In this document: positions 17,815 to 26,543 of the stretch, in pieces
How positions within the stretch are numbered: position 1 is the first letter of the stretch
Layout of the letters: each line of letters opens with the position of its first letter
Source: Bacteroidaceae bacterium
GTDB lineage: Bacteria > Bacteroidota > Bacteroidia > Bacteroidales > Bacteroidaceae
DNA: 43,777 nucleotides
Reading direction: 5' to 3'
Assembly (NCBI GenBank): GCA_024698925.1
Contig: JAILQO010000036.1
Span: 1-43,777 of the forward strand
Notes under the pieces: model-generated
The model's database searches: none
Told to the model about the DNA's origin: nothing
Seen by the model: the letters and a program-made list of their open reading frames with translations, nothing else
Position numbers and translations under genes: made by a program

Positions 17815-18687
17815 TCATCCCCGATGACGTGCTGCTCTATAATCATCTCTCCTATTTTGCCAATCCCATTTAATACTGCTCAAGTAATAGCATAGTTTGC
17901 TTTGCTTCTTATAAATAATACCGTCCCTATCTCTAATTGCCAAAAATGGATTCTGTTTAAACCGCCGATAAGTGCGAAGCCCTAATCGTCGGTAAGGCAT
18001 ATCTACTTCAACCTCCGTATCAGGCAAGCAGATAGCGCCACCTGCCGTTTTAATCAGCAAGGAGAGAATTGACTGGTCATGCCTATTTTCACGGAAACCT
18101 TCAAGATCGGGAGATTTTGATGGTGTATCGTCTATCAGATGATAGTTATTACTGTCAATGTCTTCCCATGCTTGTATCAGGCGCCTAGTTTTTCCCCAAT
18201 TACGTAAGAGAAAGATTCCACTCATAATCTGTTCTGATTCTAAGATATCGTGATTATCCCGTACTCCGAAGAAATCCAAAACATCACCCTTGTCCCAATC
18301 TTTCTCTATATATCCATTGTAAAAACAAACACATCCGAGTTCCGATTTATTTATTAGGCTGATATATCGCTCAAAACTCTCTCTTCCCGTGTAGTTGATA
18401 ACACAACCAATATCAAGATACACCAGGATATCATCGGGATTAAGTGATTTTAACGTTTTGTTGACAATATAAGGTTTCCATACCCAGTAGCCATATCCTC
18501 GTTTATTGTTGGCAATAAAATCCTTGTGGCGGTTCCAGAACAAAATATCCAAATCCTTTTCTGTATAAACAACCACATGATCAAAGAACTGAGATTGCTC
18601 TGCTTCAAAGATAAAACGCCTGATGACTTTCTCCAATGAAGAGTCTGCGAAAGCACAAAGCGTTATTTTTCTCTTAACCTGTTTCAT
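17815..18687 (-). CDS. Uncharacterised glycosyltransferase-like protein
   Basis: 290 residues. GYGYWVWKPYIVNKTLKSLN followed by DDILVYLDIGC (near residues 65-95) is a pattern I know from unnamed proteins of O-antigen and capsule clusters; LDIGC could be a DxD-type nucleotide-sugar site. RENRHDQSILSLL near 200 resembles the acceptor-side region of such enzymes. There are no membrane segments. The N-terminus (KRKITLCAFADSS) starts a Rossmann-like strand. It has its own promoter at 18712-18743 and is last of the minus-strand glycosyltransferase cluster. Function as a transferase is inferred from pattern and neighbours. Confidence 0.65.
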   Translation of the reverse strand: MKQVKRKITLCAFADSSLEKVIRRFIFEAEQSQFFDHVVVYTEKDLDILFWNRHKDFIANNKRGYGYWVWKPYIVNKTLKSLNPDDILVYLDIGCVINYTGRESFERYISLINKSELGCVCFYNGYIEKDWDKGDVLDFFGVRDNHDILESEQIMSGIFLLRNWGKTRRLIQAWEDIDSNNYHLIDDTPSKSPDLEGFRENRHDQSILSLLIKTAGGAICLPDTEVEVDMPYRRLGLRTYRRFKQNPFLAIRDRDGIIYKKQSKLCYYLSSIKWDWQNRRDDYRAARHRG

Positions 18688-18711
18688 ATTGTCCGACTAC
18701 TATTTTGCGGG

Positions 18712-18743
18712 CAAAGATAATAGTATGTTCTTAAATCTCCAAA
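18712..18743 (-). promoter_or_regulatory. Internal promoter for the GT-like gene
   Basis: On the minus strand TTTG (18743-18740) and TATCTTTG (18719-18712) are 20 bp apart, an excellent -33/-7 pair. The predicted start is near 18705 and the ATG at 18687. The -33 box begins directly after the upstream gene's stop codon. Confidence 0.7.
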
Positions 18744-19559
18744 TTATTCGCCTGTCAAAATGCGTCCTTTCCAGAAATCTTCATACTGATACTTGCGCCA
18801 TGCATGACAACCGAAAGGCATTTGGCCCCGAGTGATTTCCTCAAACAAATATGCAGGGGAACACTCAAAAGCGAAGAAAGCCGCTTCCTCTGGAGATGGC
18901 ATATTCAGTTCATAGTCTGACCCTTTCAAGCCTGCACAAAAGTAAAGATCCTCAAACTGGCGTTTACGTAGGTGACGTATGCTATTGGTGCCAATCCAAG
19001 GACCGCAACAACGAACCAGACAATGACCCAAATCGCGAATGCCACGATATTCCTGTTGAAAGACCTGTCGACAACTCTTGACACGTATTGAAGACGGAAG
19101 CAACGTAAGTTCCAAAAACCTAGAGACTTTACGCAATGACAAGCCACCATTTCCCACAAGCCATAACTTTCCACCGTCCTCATGACTGCGGTTCTTCTCA
19201 AACCATGGAGCACCGACGTAATCATACCCTTTCTGGCACCACTGTAGTAACTCATTACGGAACACCCACGCATCCAATTGATATATTAGAATATAATCGT
19301 AGTCCCTGAAACGCTGATAGAACGTGTGGCTCATCATCAATCGATTGTAGCCCTCAATGCCCACAAAGTAAGCAGATTCAAACTCCTGTCGGATGAGATT
19401 AGCTCCAGCCACTGCTTCATACGACGAGGCATCGAAATCCGCTGGGCAAACCAGATGAATGGGATATTCGCCCAATATACGAAGGCACTGCTTGAGCGAT
19501 TGTAGCTCATCAGACGAGGGTGTCGTCTTATAAACAGGAATGACAACAGCGATACGCAT
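18744..19559 (-). CDS. DUF5672 family protein
   Basis: 271 residues matching DUF5672, a family found in glycan clusters and thought to hold glycosyltransferases. Visible motifs are MRIAVVIPVYKT at the N-terminus, DYILIYQLDAWVF near residue 90 (a DxD-like acidic turn), DYVGAPWF near 115 and VGNGGLSLRKV near 135. No signal peptide or membrane helix. It begins 20 bp after the CAP59-like gene. The family assignment is good; activity and substrate are not established. Confidence 0.8.
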   Translation of the reverse strand: MRIAVVIPVYKTTPSSDELQSLKQCLRILGEYPIHLVCPADFDASSYEAVAGANLIRQEFESAYFVGIEGYNRLMMSHTFYQRFRDYDYILIYQLDAWVFRNELLQWCQKGYDYVGAPWFEKNRSHEDGGKLWLVGNGGLSLRKVSRFLELTLLPSSIRVKSCRQVFQQEYRGIRDLGHCLVRCCGPWIGTNSIRHLRKRQFEDLYFCAGLKGSDYELNMPSPEEAAFFAFECSPAYLFEEITRGQMPFGCHAWRKYQYEDFWKGRILTGE

Positions 19560-19579
19560 ATTTCTATCTTATTATCGTT

Positions 19580-20512
19580 TTACAATAAGTTCTGCCCATA
19601 AGGGTGACGCCCCTGAGACAAGAGTCTTCTCGCCTGAAAAGACTTGAGCCAATGATCAAAGCGACGAATGAGGGTCAATCGTTTATGATAATAGATGACT
19701 TCCATTCTTTGCGCCACATAGAGCTTGTAACCTTTTCGACTGACAGCTGAGTTCAAAGCGATATGCTCGCAGAAACAAGCATCTACCTTCTGAAGTTCTG
19801 AAGTCTGCATGACACGGTAAGAGAGATCGCTGATAGCCTCCCAACGATAGATACCAATACCGTTGAATGCAGATTGACAGGGTAGATACTCATGACTATG
19901 GACGAGATGGTTAAAATACCAAGCCGTGACCTTATGGAAATGGGATGAGATAATCCAGTCACCTGTTTGCATCGGGTCTATACCTTCTGGAACAAAGGCA
20001 TAGGCGTCATATTGAAATGACGGCATCAGCTCAGTGCCATCAGGCTTCTCAAAAAGGAAGTGACCACTCGCAAACAATCCACCCCAATCTGCTGGCGCAT
20101 GGCAAATCGCATCGATGACAGTTTGTGGTGAAAAGCGCTCTATATCAATATCGATGAAGCAAAAGAAATCAGGCGAAAAGCGATTGCGGGCTTCATCTAA
20201 TACCCGATTGCGAAAGCGGGCCATCCGCTCAATGCGATGCACGCTCTTCAACGGATATGGAGAACGCTTACTCTTCTGAGGAATCGTAGTTTGAGAAGTA
20301 GTCTCACAAATGGCCACCACGTGAGGATTCCTTTCCGCCCACGCCTGCAATTCCTCAGCAGTACCATCCTTGCTATCATTCTCATATATGATGACATGGT
20401 AGTCCTTAAATGCCTGTCCGATAGCCTCCACACGAGGTATATTACGCAATAAGCTTTTCCAGCAGTCACGTGCCAAAAGGCCCAGTACGATAGTCTTATT
20501 CTCTATCGTCAT
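19580..20512 (-). CDS. CAP59-like putative mannosyltransferase
   Basis: 310 residues resembling the Cryptococcal CAP59/CMT1 alpha-1,3-mannosyltransferase family. Motifs: HVIIYENDSKDGT near residue 40, RIERMARFRNRVLDEA near 95, FFCFIDIDIERFSP near 115 (acidic IDID donor site) and GGLFASG near 145. ATG 20512 overlaps the previous gene's TGA by 4 bp (ATGA); an in-frame ATG at 20518 would add two residues. A cytoplasmic GT-A enzyme in a surface-glycan cluster is a sound call; mannose as the sugar is only by family analogy. Confidence 0.75.
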   Translation of the reverse strand: MTIENKTIVLGLLARDCWKSLLRNIPRVEAIGQAFKDYHVIIYENDSKDGTAEELQAWAERNPHVVAICETTSQTTIPQKSKRSPYPLKSVHRIERMARFRNRVLDEARNRFSPDFFCFIDIDIERFSPQTVIDAICHAPADWGGLFASGHFLFEKPDGTELMPSFQYDAYAFVPEGIDPMQTGDWIISSHFHKVTAWYFNHLVHSHEYLPCQSAFNGIGIYRWEAISDLSYRVMQTSELQKVDACFCEHIALNSAVSRKGYKLYVAQRMEVIYYHKRLTLIRRFDHWLKSFQARRLLSQGRHPYGQNLL

Positions 20513-21294
20513 AGGCATATCAGAATAAGCGTGATCGACAACAGAAGCACCAAAGCGCCCAGCAAATAACAGACACGGAGATATTTCAACTTCTTCTGTT
20601 GATAAATGGTTTCTTCGGCAATCATTAAATCGTACCAGACTGACGGCAGAACCTCACGGAATACAGCCTCGCGCTCTATCCCTGAAGCCTTGCGCATCGT
20701 TGTAGAAACACCATCCATCATATAATTGCAAACCACTATAGGCAGATGCACAAAAGAACGTCCTTCTATCATCCACACCAACCATTGACGCCAGTCGGAG
20801 ACAATCTTATACTGTGTGCTGTAGCCACATTTACGCAATAGAGATGCGCGAATGAATGTAGCTTGATGACAAAGGGAGTGACGACGAAAGTAATAGAGGT
20901 TCAATGTATCAGGATGTGTAACTATTTTCTTACGTTTAGGATAGACAAAGTAAGCATCGCCATATACAATATCCGCATTGGGGAATGCAGAGAAACAGCG
21001 CGCGAGTGTATCGGGTGCCAAAAGGGAATCACCGCTATTGAGGAACAAAAGATATTCACCTTGAGCCTTTTGAATACCTTTGTTCATGGCATCATAGACA
21101 CCTCCATCCGGCTCACTTACCCATGCACTGGGTTGTGGTTGCATGGACTGAAGGTATTCCACTGTAGCGTCTGTGCTGGCACCATCTATAACAATCCACT
21201 CATAATCCCGGAAGGACTGCGAGGAGACACTCAAGGCCGTGCGACGCAAGCCGTCCAAATCATTACGTGTGATGGTGATAATACTTAACTTCAT
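20509..21294 (-). CDS. Glycosyltransferase family 2, WcaE-like, with C-terminal membrane helix
   Basis: 261-residue GT2 enzyme: LSIITITRNDLDGLRRTALS, WIVIDGAST, SEPDGGVYDAMNKGI, FLNSGDSLL, and later CNYMMDGVST. It ends in a single hydrophobic helix (YLLGALVLLLSITLILICL) that its plus-strand paralogue at 16999-17811 lacks. It follows the GT4 gene by 25 bp and overlaps the CAP59-like gene. Probable membrane-attached glycan-assembly enzyme; sugar unknown. Confidence 0.88.
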   Translation of the reverse strand: MKLSIITITRNDLDGLRRTALSVSSQSFRDYEWIVIDGASTDATVEYLQSMQPQPSAWVSEPDGGVYDAMNKGIQKAQGEYLLFLNSGDSLLAPDTLARCFSAFPNADIVYGDAYFVYPKRKKIVTHPDTLNLYYFRRHSLCHQATFIRASLLRKCGYSTQYKIVSDWRQWLVWMIEGRSFVHLPIVVCNYMMDGVSTTMRKASGIEREAVFREVLPSVWYDLMIAEETIYQQKKLKYLRVCYLLGALVLLLSITLILICL

Positions 21295-21319
21295 ACCCTT
21301 CGTTATATAATGGTTCTTT

Positions 21320-22477
21320 CTATTGCATCACTTGCGCATAGAGTGCCACTAAATCCTTAGTCAGTATCTCCTGCGTGAAACGGTCTGCATAGCGATATCC
21401 GTCAGCTATCATCCGAGCGCGTAAAGCATCATCCGAGAGGACACGGGTGATGGCCGAAGCAAGTGCCTGCGCATCATCTGGATCGACATATAGTGAAGAG
21501 GGACCACCAGCCTCTTCCAGACAGGAGCCTGTACAACCAATGGCCGGCACCCCCGAGCAAAGAGCTTCAAGCATTGGAATACCAAAGCCCTCGAAACGCG
21601 ATGGATAAACAAAGACCTCTGCCATCTGATAGAAAGCAGGGAGCTCTGCAAACGGAACGCCACTGATCATTCTAAACCGTTCGCCAAGTGCCTGGTCAAG
21701 GACAAAAGCATCAATTCGTTCAGCCTCCGCAGTACGACGCCCTAGCGCAATGACATGTATGTTTTTATCTGCCAACAAGGGTAGTGCCCGAGCTAATAAA
21801 ATCAAGTTCTTACGCTCTTCAATACTACCGACATAGAGAATATAGCGTTCAGGCAACTGATAGCGCGCACGAACGGCTGCTTTCTGAGCCTCTGTAGCTG
21901 TCTGACGGAACTGGTCGTCACAGCCTTGATAGATGACACTAATGCGGTCCGCCGGTGTGCCAAAGAAATGAATGATGTCACGCTTGGTACAGTCGCTAAC
22001 GGCGATGATACGGTCTGCCACGCGACAGGCACGACGGAACTTATAATGATATATCCAACGGCTGACAGGTTTATAGTACTGCGGATAACGCAGAAATATA
22101 AGGTCGTGAATCGTAACGACTGTTTTGAGATGACGGGCACGACCGATTGTCAATGGGAGTTCGTTACTGAGGCCATGAAAAAGCTGAACACCATCACGTT
22201 GCAGATCGCGCGTCATTCCCCATACACGCCATAGGCTACGGAAACACTTGCCCCAAGACGTCATTGGATAACGCATCTCCACGGGCTTCTCCTTGTCTAG
22301 GCCGTTCATGGCTGCCGTCTTGCGTGGATTAGGAGCATAAAGCAGCAGATGCAACGACGAAGCATAGCGACACAGCCCCTGCACTACGAAACGGCTATAG
22401 TTGCCGAGTCCTGTGCGGTTTTGAGCAGCGCGCTTAGCATCGAAACCTATGATCTGTGTACTCATGTCCATTCTCAT
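21320..22477 (-). CDS. Glycosyltransferase family 4
   Basis: 385-residue GT-B enzyme of the GT4 family. TGLGNYSRFVVQGLC near residue 20 binds acceptor. TIHDLIFLRYPQYY, IIAVSDCTKRDI and ISVIYQGCDDQF mark the linker, ILYVGSIEERKN begins the donor domain, and the catalytic/donor motif is FEGFGIPMLEALCSGVPAI. The start ATG at 22477 overlaps the lipoprotein stop (ATGA). Probably transfers mannose, glucose or a similar sugar with retention during surface-glycan synthesis. Confidence 0.92.
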   Translation of the reverse strand: MRMDMSTQIIGFDAKRAAQNRTGLGNYSRFVVQGLCRYASSLHLLLYAPNPRKTAAMNGLDKEKPVEMRYPMTSWGKCFRSLWRVWGMTRDLQRDGVQLFHGLSNELPLTIGRARHLKTVVTIHDLIFLRYPQYYKPVSRWIYHYKFRRACRVADRIIAVSDCTKRDIIHFFGTPADRISVIYQGCDDQFRQTATEAQKAAVRARYQLPERYILYVGSIEERKNLILLARALPLLADKNIHVIALGRRTAEAERIDAFVLDQALGERFRMISGVPFAELPAFYQMAEVFVYPSRFEGFGIPMLEALCSGVPAIGCTGSCLEEAGGPSSLYVDPDDAQALASAITRVLSDDALRARMIADGYRYADRFTQEILTKDLVALYAQVMQ

Positions 22478-23124
22478 TTTCCGTAGCGGAAGATATAAGG
22501 GCCATCGAAACTCGTGAGGGTTAGTTCAATGGAGTCTTTGGTCGCGAAGGTCTTACTGACCGAATCAATGACAAGCGTCAGATAGATATCACTAGTATAA
22601 GCAAGAGGATCCTCCTTCTGATTGTGATGTAATGAGAGTTCATGTGTGATTCCACCCGCCAGGTTAGGGCGCTGACGATCACGCACAAAGCCCCACCCCT
22701 GCTTGAATGGGTCAGACTGGGTCTTGGGCGAGAGATGCATATTGATAAAGCCTCCCTTCTGCCAAATGCTGACAACGCCCACAGGGTCATGGACAGGTGT
22801 AGTCACAGGGGGCGTTGCATCACGAAGGATACCAACAGACTGAAAACCCATGAGCTTCACACAGCCATCGGATTCAATGACATAGTCGCAGAGCAAACGA
22901 CCATAAGTGTTAGCTTTTTTGTTGGCAACTTCGCTGGTAACGGTATAGACCTTTCCCTCATCGGTACGAATGGTCATCCGCAAAGCATCATCTATCCGGA
23001 ATGTCACGATTTCAGATATAACTGCAGGATATGGTTCATCGGCCTCTGTTGATGAACAAGATGTCAACAGACATAAGGTCGAAAGCATGACCACCAAGCC
23101 AGATTTCAAATAACAACTTTTCAA
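22474..23124 (-). CDS. NigD-like lipoprotein
   Basis: 216 residues with a lipoprotein signal peptide (LKSGLVVMLSTLCLLTSCSS, acylated Cys near 23). The mature part looks all-beta: an OB-like N-terminal half and a second domain with VSIWQKGGFINMHLS, resembling NigD-like proteins of Bacteroides. No ATG gives a workable signal peptide: the first in-frame ATG (23088) leaves only about 10 residues before the Cys. TTG at 23124, 10 bp after the previous stop, is therefore the likely start. It sits between an acyltransferase and a glycosyltransferase. Role unknown. Confidence 0.6.
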   Translation of the reverse strand: MKSCYLKSGLVVMLSTLCLLTSCSSTEADEPYPAVISEIVTFRIDDALRMTIRTDEGKVYTVTSEVANKKANTYGRLLCDYVIESDGCVKLMGFQSVGILRDATPPVTTPVHDPVGVVSIWQKGGFINMHLSPKTQSDPFKQGWGFVRDRQRPNLAGGITHELSLHHNQKEDPLAYTSDIYLTLVIDSVSKTFATKDSIELTLTSFDGPYIFRYGK

Positions 23125-23134
23125 TGGTGCAATT

Positions 23135-24364
23135 CTAATTATGATTCGACGCTCGTGAATTAAACACCGGATTAGCGTACATTGTCAGTAAGCGTTCGCG
23201 CAGGAATGCCTCGTCTTTGTTCGGCATGTTTACCATAGCGATACGTTGATCCAGATACGCCTCGAAGCGAGCTTTGTCAGCACTCGTATAAGCCCCTATC
23301 TCGCCATAAGACTCTTCGCCTGCCTTCAACAAGTCTGCGGCCACATAATTACAAGGATAGAGACGGTAGTTGCGGTGAATTTCCCTGTCTATGCGCAGTG
23401 CCAGAGTCTGGAAGAACTCCTTCTCAGAGAGATTGGACAGAGTGTCTATCCATTCATTCACTGGGCGTCCCGTCTGGTAATGCACATGACCTTTCTGTCC
23501 AAAGATGCCAGTCTTCATATTCACGAGATCATCTTGCTTGGACTTTTTCCATGTAGCATCATCGCGTTTTTGCTGGAATTCCTCAGCCTTCAAGTAGTCG
23601 CAAGGGTCGTATTCGTAACTAATGGCAAGCGGCACAAGATTCAGCGCCTTGATACTATCTATGGCTCCTGCCGTACCACCCTCGCCCGACATCGCCAGCA
23701 TCTTCAATAGGGACACCTGTGTCTGATCACTGGAGTCCTTGGCACGCCCTTCACGCTGAGCTATCCAAATATTCTCATGCTTCTCCTGAATGGCATAACG
23801 CATATAACGGCTCATCAAGCGACTACTCTCGTAAAGTTCAAGGCGCGAGATATTGCGTCGCACAATGAAAGCCTTGTTCAATCGGACCAATGTACGAATC
23901 CACGGATAAATAAGTAGGTTATCACCGATGGCTATCTCGCACGTCGTCGGGAACTTATCTTTGTTGAGCATCACATCCAAGATGGCACTATCAAGTACGA
24001 TGTCGCGATGGTTCGAGATGAAAGTATAACGTTCTGCGCCAGGCTCGATGTCATCATGGGCAAAGGAGTGACCCGTGGAGCATTTGTGCAATACATACTT
24101 CACGACAGGCTTCATGAAACGCAGCTGAAAGCCGAGTGTCGATTTGACACCGACCGTAGCAAGGCGCAACAAACCTCGCGTCAGCCCTAATGGCAGGGGT
24201 ACCATGCCCTTCAGTATATGCGAGAACTGACGGTCATGCAGCAGGCTGTCTATAGCCCCTCGTACCTCGTCATCATTATATGGGCGGATGGAATCAAAAG
24301 ACTCTCCCCCCTCCTTCCCCGTGAGGAAAGGAGCTGTATCCTTTGTTAAAAGTCTCTCTTCCAT
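23135..24364 (-). CDS. PlsC-like (1-acyl-glycerol-3-phosphate) acyltransferase family protein
   Basis: 409 residues. The acyltransferase core starts near residue 110: FISNHRDIVLDSA (catalytic His region), then FIVRRNISRLELYESSRLM and IWIAQREGRAKDSSD (substrate-binding EGR motif). The canonical HX4D reads H-R-D-I-V-L-D here, a Bacteroidetes-type variant. It is longer than PlsC (about 240), with N- and C-terminal additions. A GC-rich palindromic element overlaps codons 9-21 (TAPFLTGKEGGESF), suggesting an extended N-terminus. The 66-bp gap to ddl holds no clear promoter, so it may be co-transcribed with ddl. Likely a membrane glycerophospholipid or ornithine-lipid acyltransferase. Confidence 0.75.
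   Translation of the reverse strand: MEERLLTKDTAPFLTGKEGGESFDSIRPYNDDEVRGAIDSLLHDRQFSHILKGMVPLPLGLTRGLLRLATVGVKSTLGFQLRFMKPVVKYVLHKCSTGHSFAHDDIEPGAERYTFISNHRDIVLDSAILDVMLNKDKFPTTCEIAIGDNLLIYPWIRTLVRLNKAFIVRRNISRLELYESSRLMSRYMRYAIQEKHENIWIAQREGRAKDSSDQTQVSLLKMLAMSGEGGTAGAIDSIKALNLVPLAISYEYDPCDYLKAEEFQQKRDDATWKKSKQDDLVNMKTGIFGQKGHVHYQTGRPVNEWIDTLSNLSEKEFFQTLALRIDREIHRNYRLYPCNYVAADLLKAGEESYGEIGAYTSADKARFEAYLDQRIAMVNMPNKDEAFLRERLLTMYANPVFNSRASNHN
24303..24336 (+). repeat. GC-rich palindromic dispersed element, copy 2 (inside a gene, antisense)
   Basis: CTCCTT (24311-24316) and AAGGAG (24328-24333) form the stem; the core CCCCGTGAGG is in between and a CTCCCCC arm lies upstream. Its orientation is opposite to the acyltransferase whose N-terminal codons it overlaps. 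Confidence 0.55.
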
Positions 24365-24430
24365 ATCTGTAATATATAATGGTATTCTCTTCTTGAACGA
24401 TAATTACTCCCCTTCAGAGTTGGAGTGAGT

Positions 24431-25441
24431 CTAGAGTTTATCCTCGATAATATCCGTCAGTACATCCTTGATATCAAGCCCTGCGGCACGCACCTGCTGA
24501 GGAATGAAACTGGTTGCCGTCATGCCAGGAGTAGTGTTGATTTCCAACATATTGATACGGTCGCGCTCACGGCCATTCTCATCCTTCACCTTGGTAACGA
24601 TGTAGTCAACACGGATGATGCCTGAGCAACCGAGAATATCGTAAATGGCACTGGTGAGCGCCTGCACACGTTCGCTCAGTTCTTCACTGATACGAGCTGG
24701 CGTGATTTCATCCACAGAGCCGTTGTACTTGGCATCGTAATCGAAGAACTCGTTATGCGTCACCACTTCCGTAATCGGAAAGACCACTTCCTTTCCAGCC
24801 ACCTTATAGCAGCCGCAAGTCAATTCCGTGCCCGGCATAAACGCTTCTACCATCACCTCATCACTCTCTTCCATTGCCACGCGAATTGCGGGACGAAGCT
24901 GATCAAGTGTCTTCACCTTCGTGACGCCGAAGCTACTGCCACCTGCATTAGGCTTCACAAAACAGGGCAGACCAATGTGCCCAATGATTTCATCATCTGT
25001 GACAAGATCCTCATTACCACGGCGTACGACCAAACTCTCACTAACGCTAACGCCAAAGCCCTTCAAGTACTGATTCAGCGTAAACTTATTGAAGGTCATA
25101 GCCTCCACGAGTACGCCGCTGGTACTATAAGGCAGACGGATGAGGTCAAAATAACCCTGAAGTAGGCCATTCTCACCGGGCGTACCATGAATAGTGATAT
25201 AAGCGAAATCAGGACGTACAATACGACGGCCATTCTTGAAAGAAAAGACCTCACGGCTCACTGGCACACGCTTGTCGCCATCAAGACGTGCCTCCCATGT
25301 GAGGCCATTCAACTCTACGATATAAACTTCGAACTTCTCTTTATCGAGGAAACTGTAAATACCTTGAGCACTGCGCAAACTGACATCGTGCTCAGAACTG
25401 TCGCCACCACAGACGATGGCCACTATCTTTTTTTTCTCCAT
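24431..25441 (-). CDS. ddl: D-alanine--D-alanine ligase
   Basis: 336-residue ATP-grasp enzyme joining two D-alanines for peptidoglycan precursor synthesis in the cytoplasm. Visible motifs are GGDSSEHDVSLRSAQGIYSF at the N-terminus, HGTPGENGLLQGYFDL near residue 85, CFVKPNAGGSSFGVTKV (ATP loop) and EINTTPGMTATSFIPQQ (metal/substrate binding). Length and sequence match Bacteroides Ddl closely. It starts 1 bp after the rluD stop, in the order PASTA-rluD-ddl-acyltransferase that I recall from other Bacteroidales. Confidence 0.96.
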   Translation of the reverse strand: MEKKKIVAIVCGGDSSEHDVSLRSAQGIYSFLDKEKFEVYIVELNGLTWEARLDGDKRVPVSREVFSFKNGRRIVRPDFAYITIHGTPGENGLLQGYFDLIRLPYSTSGVLVEAMTFNKFTLNQYLKGFGVSVSESLVVRRGNEDLVTDDEIIGHIGLPCFVKPNAGGSSFGVTKVKTLDQLRPAIRVAMEESDEVMVEAFMPGTELTCGCYKVAGKEVVFPITEVVTHNEFFDYDAKYNGSVDEITPARISEELSERVQALTSAIYDILGCSGIIRVDYIVTKVKDENGRERDRINMLEINTTPGMTATSFIPQQVRAAGLDIKDVLTDIIEDKL

Positions 25442-25442
25442 T

Positions 25443-26543
25443 TTAATATATATTTATGGTACGCGCGTAAGAGCGCCATTTCTCTGTTAACAAATACAGG
25501 TCCTCTGGCAAAGGACTCTCAAAGAACATCTCCTCCTTTGTACGAGGATGTATGAAACCGAGGGTGCGGGCATGAAGTGCCTGGCGAGGACATATTTCGA
25601 AGGCATTTTGCACGAATGCTTTGTATTTGGCCGTAGGCTGCCCACGCAGGATTTCAAAGCCACCGTAACGCTCATCCGCAAAAAGTGGATGGCCAATGGA
25701 TTTCATGTGTGCCCGAATCTGATGAGTACGGCCGGTCTCCAAAACGCACTCTACCCATGTGACAGGGCCAAAGGCTTCAAGTACTCGCCAATGAGTAACA
25801 GCCGGCTTGCCAACTTCGCTCTCAGGCGGGAAGACCGTCATGCGTTGACGGTCACGCGGGTCGCGGGCGATGTTGCCCTCAATACGTCCCTCTTGCACAT
25901 CAAAACCGCCCCATACAAGGGCATTGTATTGACGCTTTGTGCTTTTGACGAAAAACTGATGGCAGAGATGTGTCTTGGCCTCGGGAGTCTTGGCAACAAC
26001 GAGCAGGCCACTCGTATCTTTGTCTATTCGATGAACCAGACCCACACTTGGGTCATTAGGATTATACTTGGGATTATCACGCAGATGCCATGCCAACGCA
26101 TTAACAAGCGTGCCCGTGTAATTGCCCACGCCTGGATGAACCACCAACCCCGCAGGCTTATTGACCACCAGCAAGTCATCGTCCTCATAAACAATGTCGA
26201 GAGGTATGTCTTCTGCCGTCACCTCTGTTTCAAAGCGAGGATGGTCAAGCATCAGCGTAACCACATCAAACGGCTTCACGCGATAGTTGCTCTTGACAGG
26301 ACGATCATTGACATGAATACAGCCCGCTTCAGCTGCGCGTTGGATGCGCGCACGGCTGGTATCGCGTAAGTGCTCCATGAGAAACTTGTCCACACGCAGG
26401 AGGGTTTGCCCCTTGTCTGCAACGACACGACGATGTTCGTAGAGCGTGCCATCAGGCGCCGCTTCCAGCCCTTCGTCGTCAAGCGTCAACTCGTCTTCAT
26501 CGATGGGCAGGGAATCATCTGTCCAGTCACTCACTGACATCAT
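25443..26543 (-). CDS. rluD: RluA-family 23S rRNA pseudouridine synthase (RluD)
   Basis: 366 residues: an acidic N-terminal extension (about 35), an S4 RNA-binding domain (about 45-105) and the pseudouridine synthase domain. The catalytic motif is HRIDKDTSGLL with Asp174. NKPAGLVVHPG and ETGRTHQIRAHMKSIGHPL are further RluA-family motifs. RluD converts uridines of helix 69 in 23S rRNA. It overlaps the upstream PASTA gene by 17 bp and sits 1 bp from ddl. The specific RluD designation rests on the S4 domain plus motifs; RluC-type specificity is less likely. Confidence 0.9.
   Translation of the reverse strand: MMSVSDWTDDSLPIDEDELTLDDEGLEAAPDGTLYEHRRVVADKGQTLLRVDKFLMEHLRDTSRARIQRAAEAGCIHVNDRPVKSNYRVKPFDVVTLMLDHPRFETEVTAEDIPLDIVYEDDDLLVVNKPAGLVVHPGVGNYTGTLVNALAWHLRDNPKYNPNDPSVGLVHRIDKDTSGLLVVAKTPEAKTHLCHQFFVKSTKRQYNALVWGGFDVQEGRIEGNIARDPRDRQRMTVFPPESEVGKPAVTHWRVLEAFGPVTWVECVLETGRTHQIRAHMKSIGHPLFADERYGGFEILRGQPTAKYKAFVQNAFEICPRQALHARTLGFIHPRTKEEMFFESPLPEDLYLLTEKWRSYARTINIY

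Noticed and set aside
25548..26369. 273-codon plus-strand open frame
   Set aside because: Mirror of rluD, which has complete S4 and pseudouridine synthase motifs.
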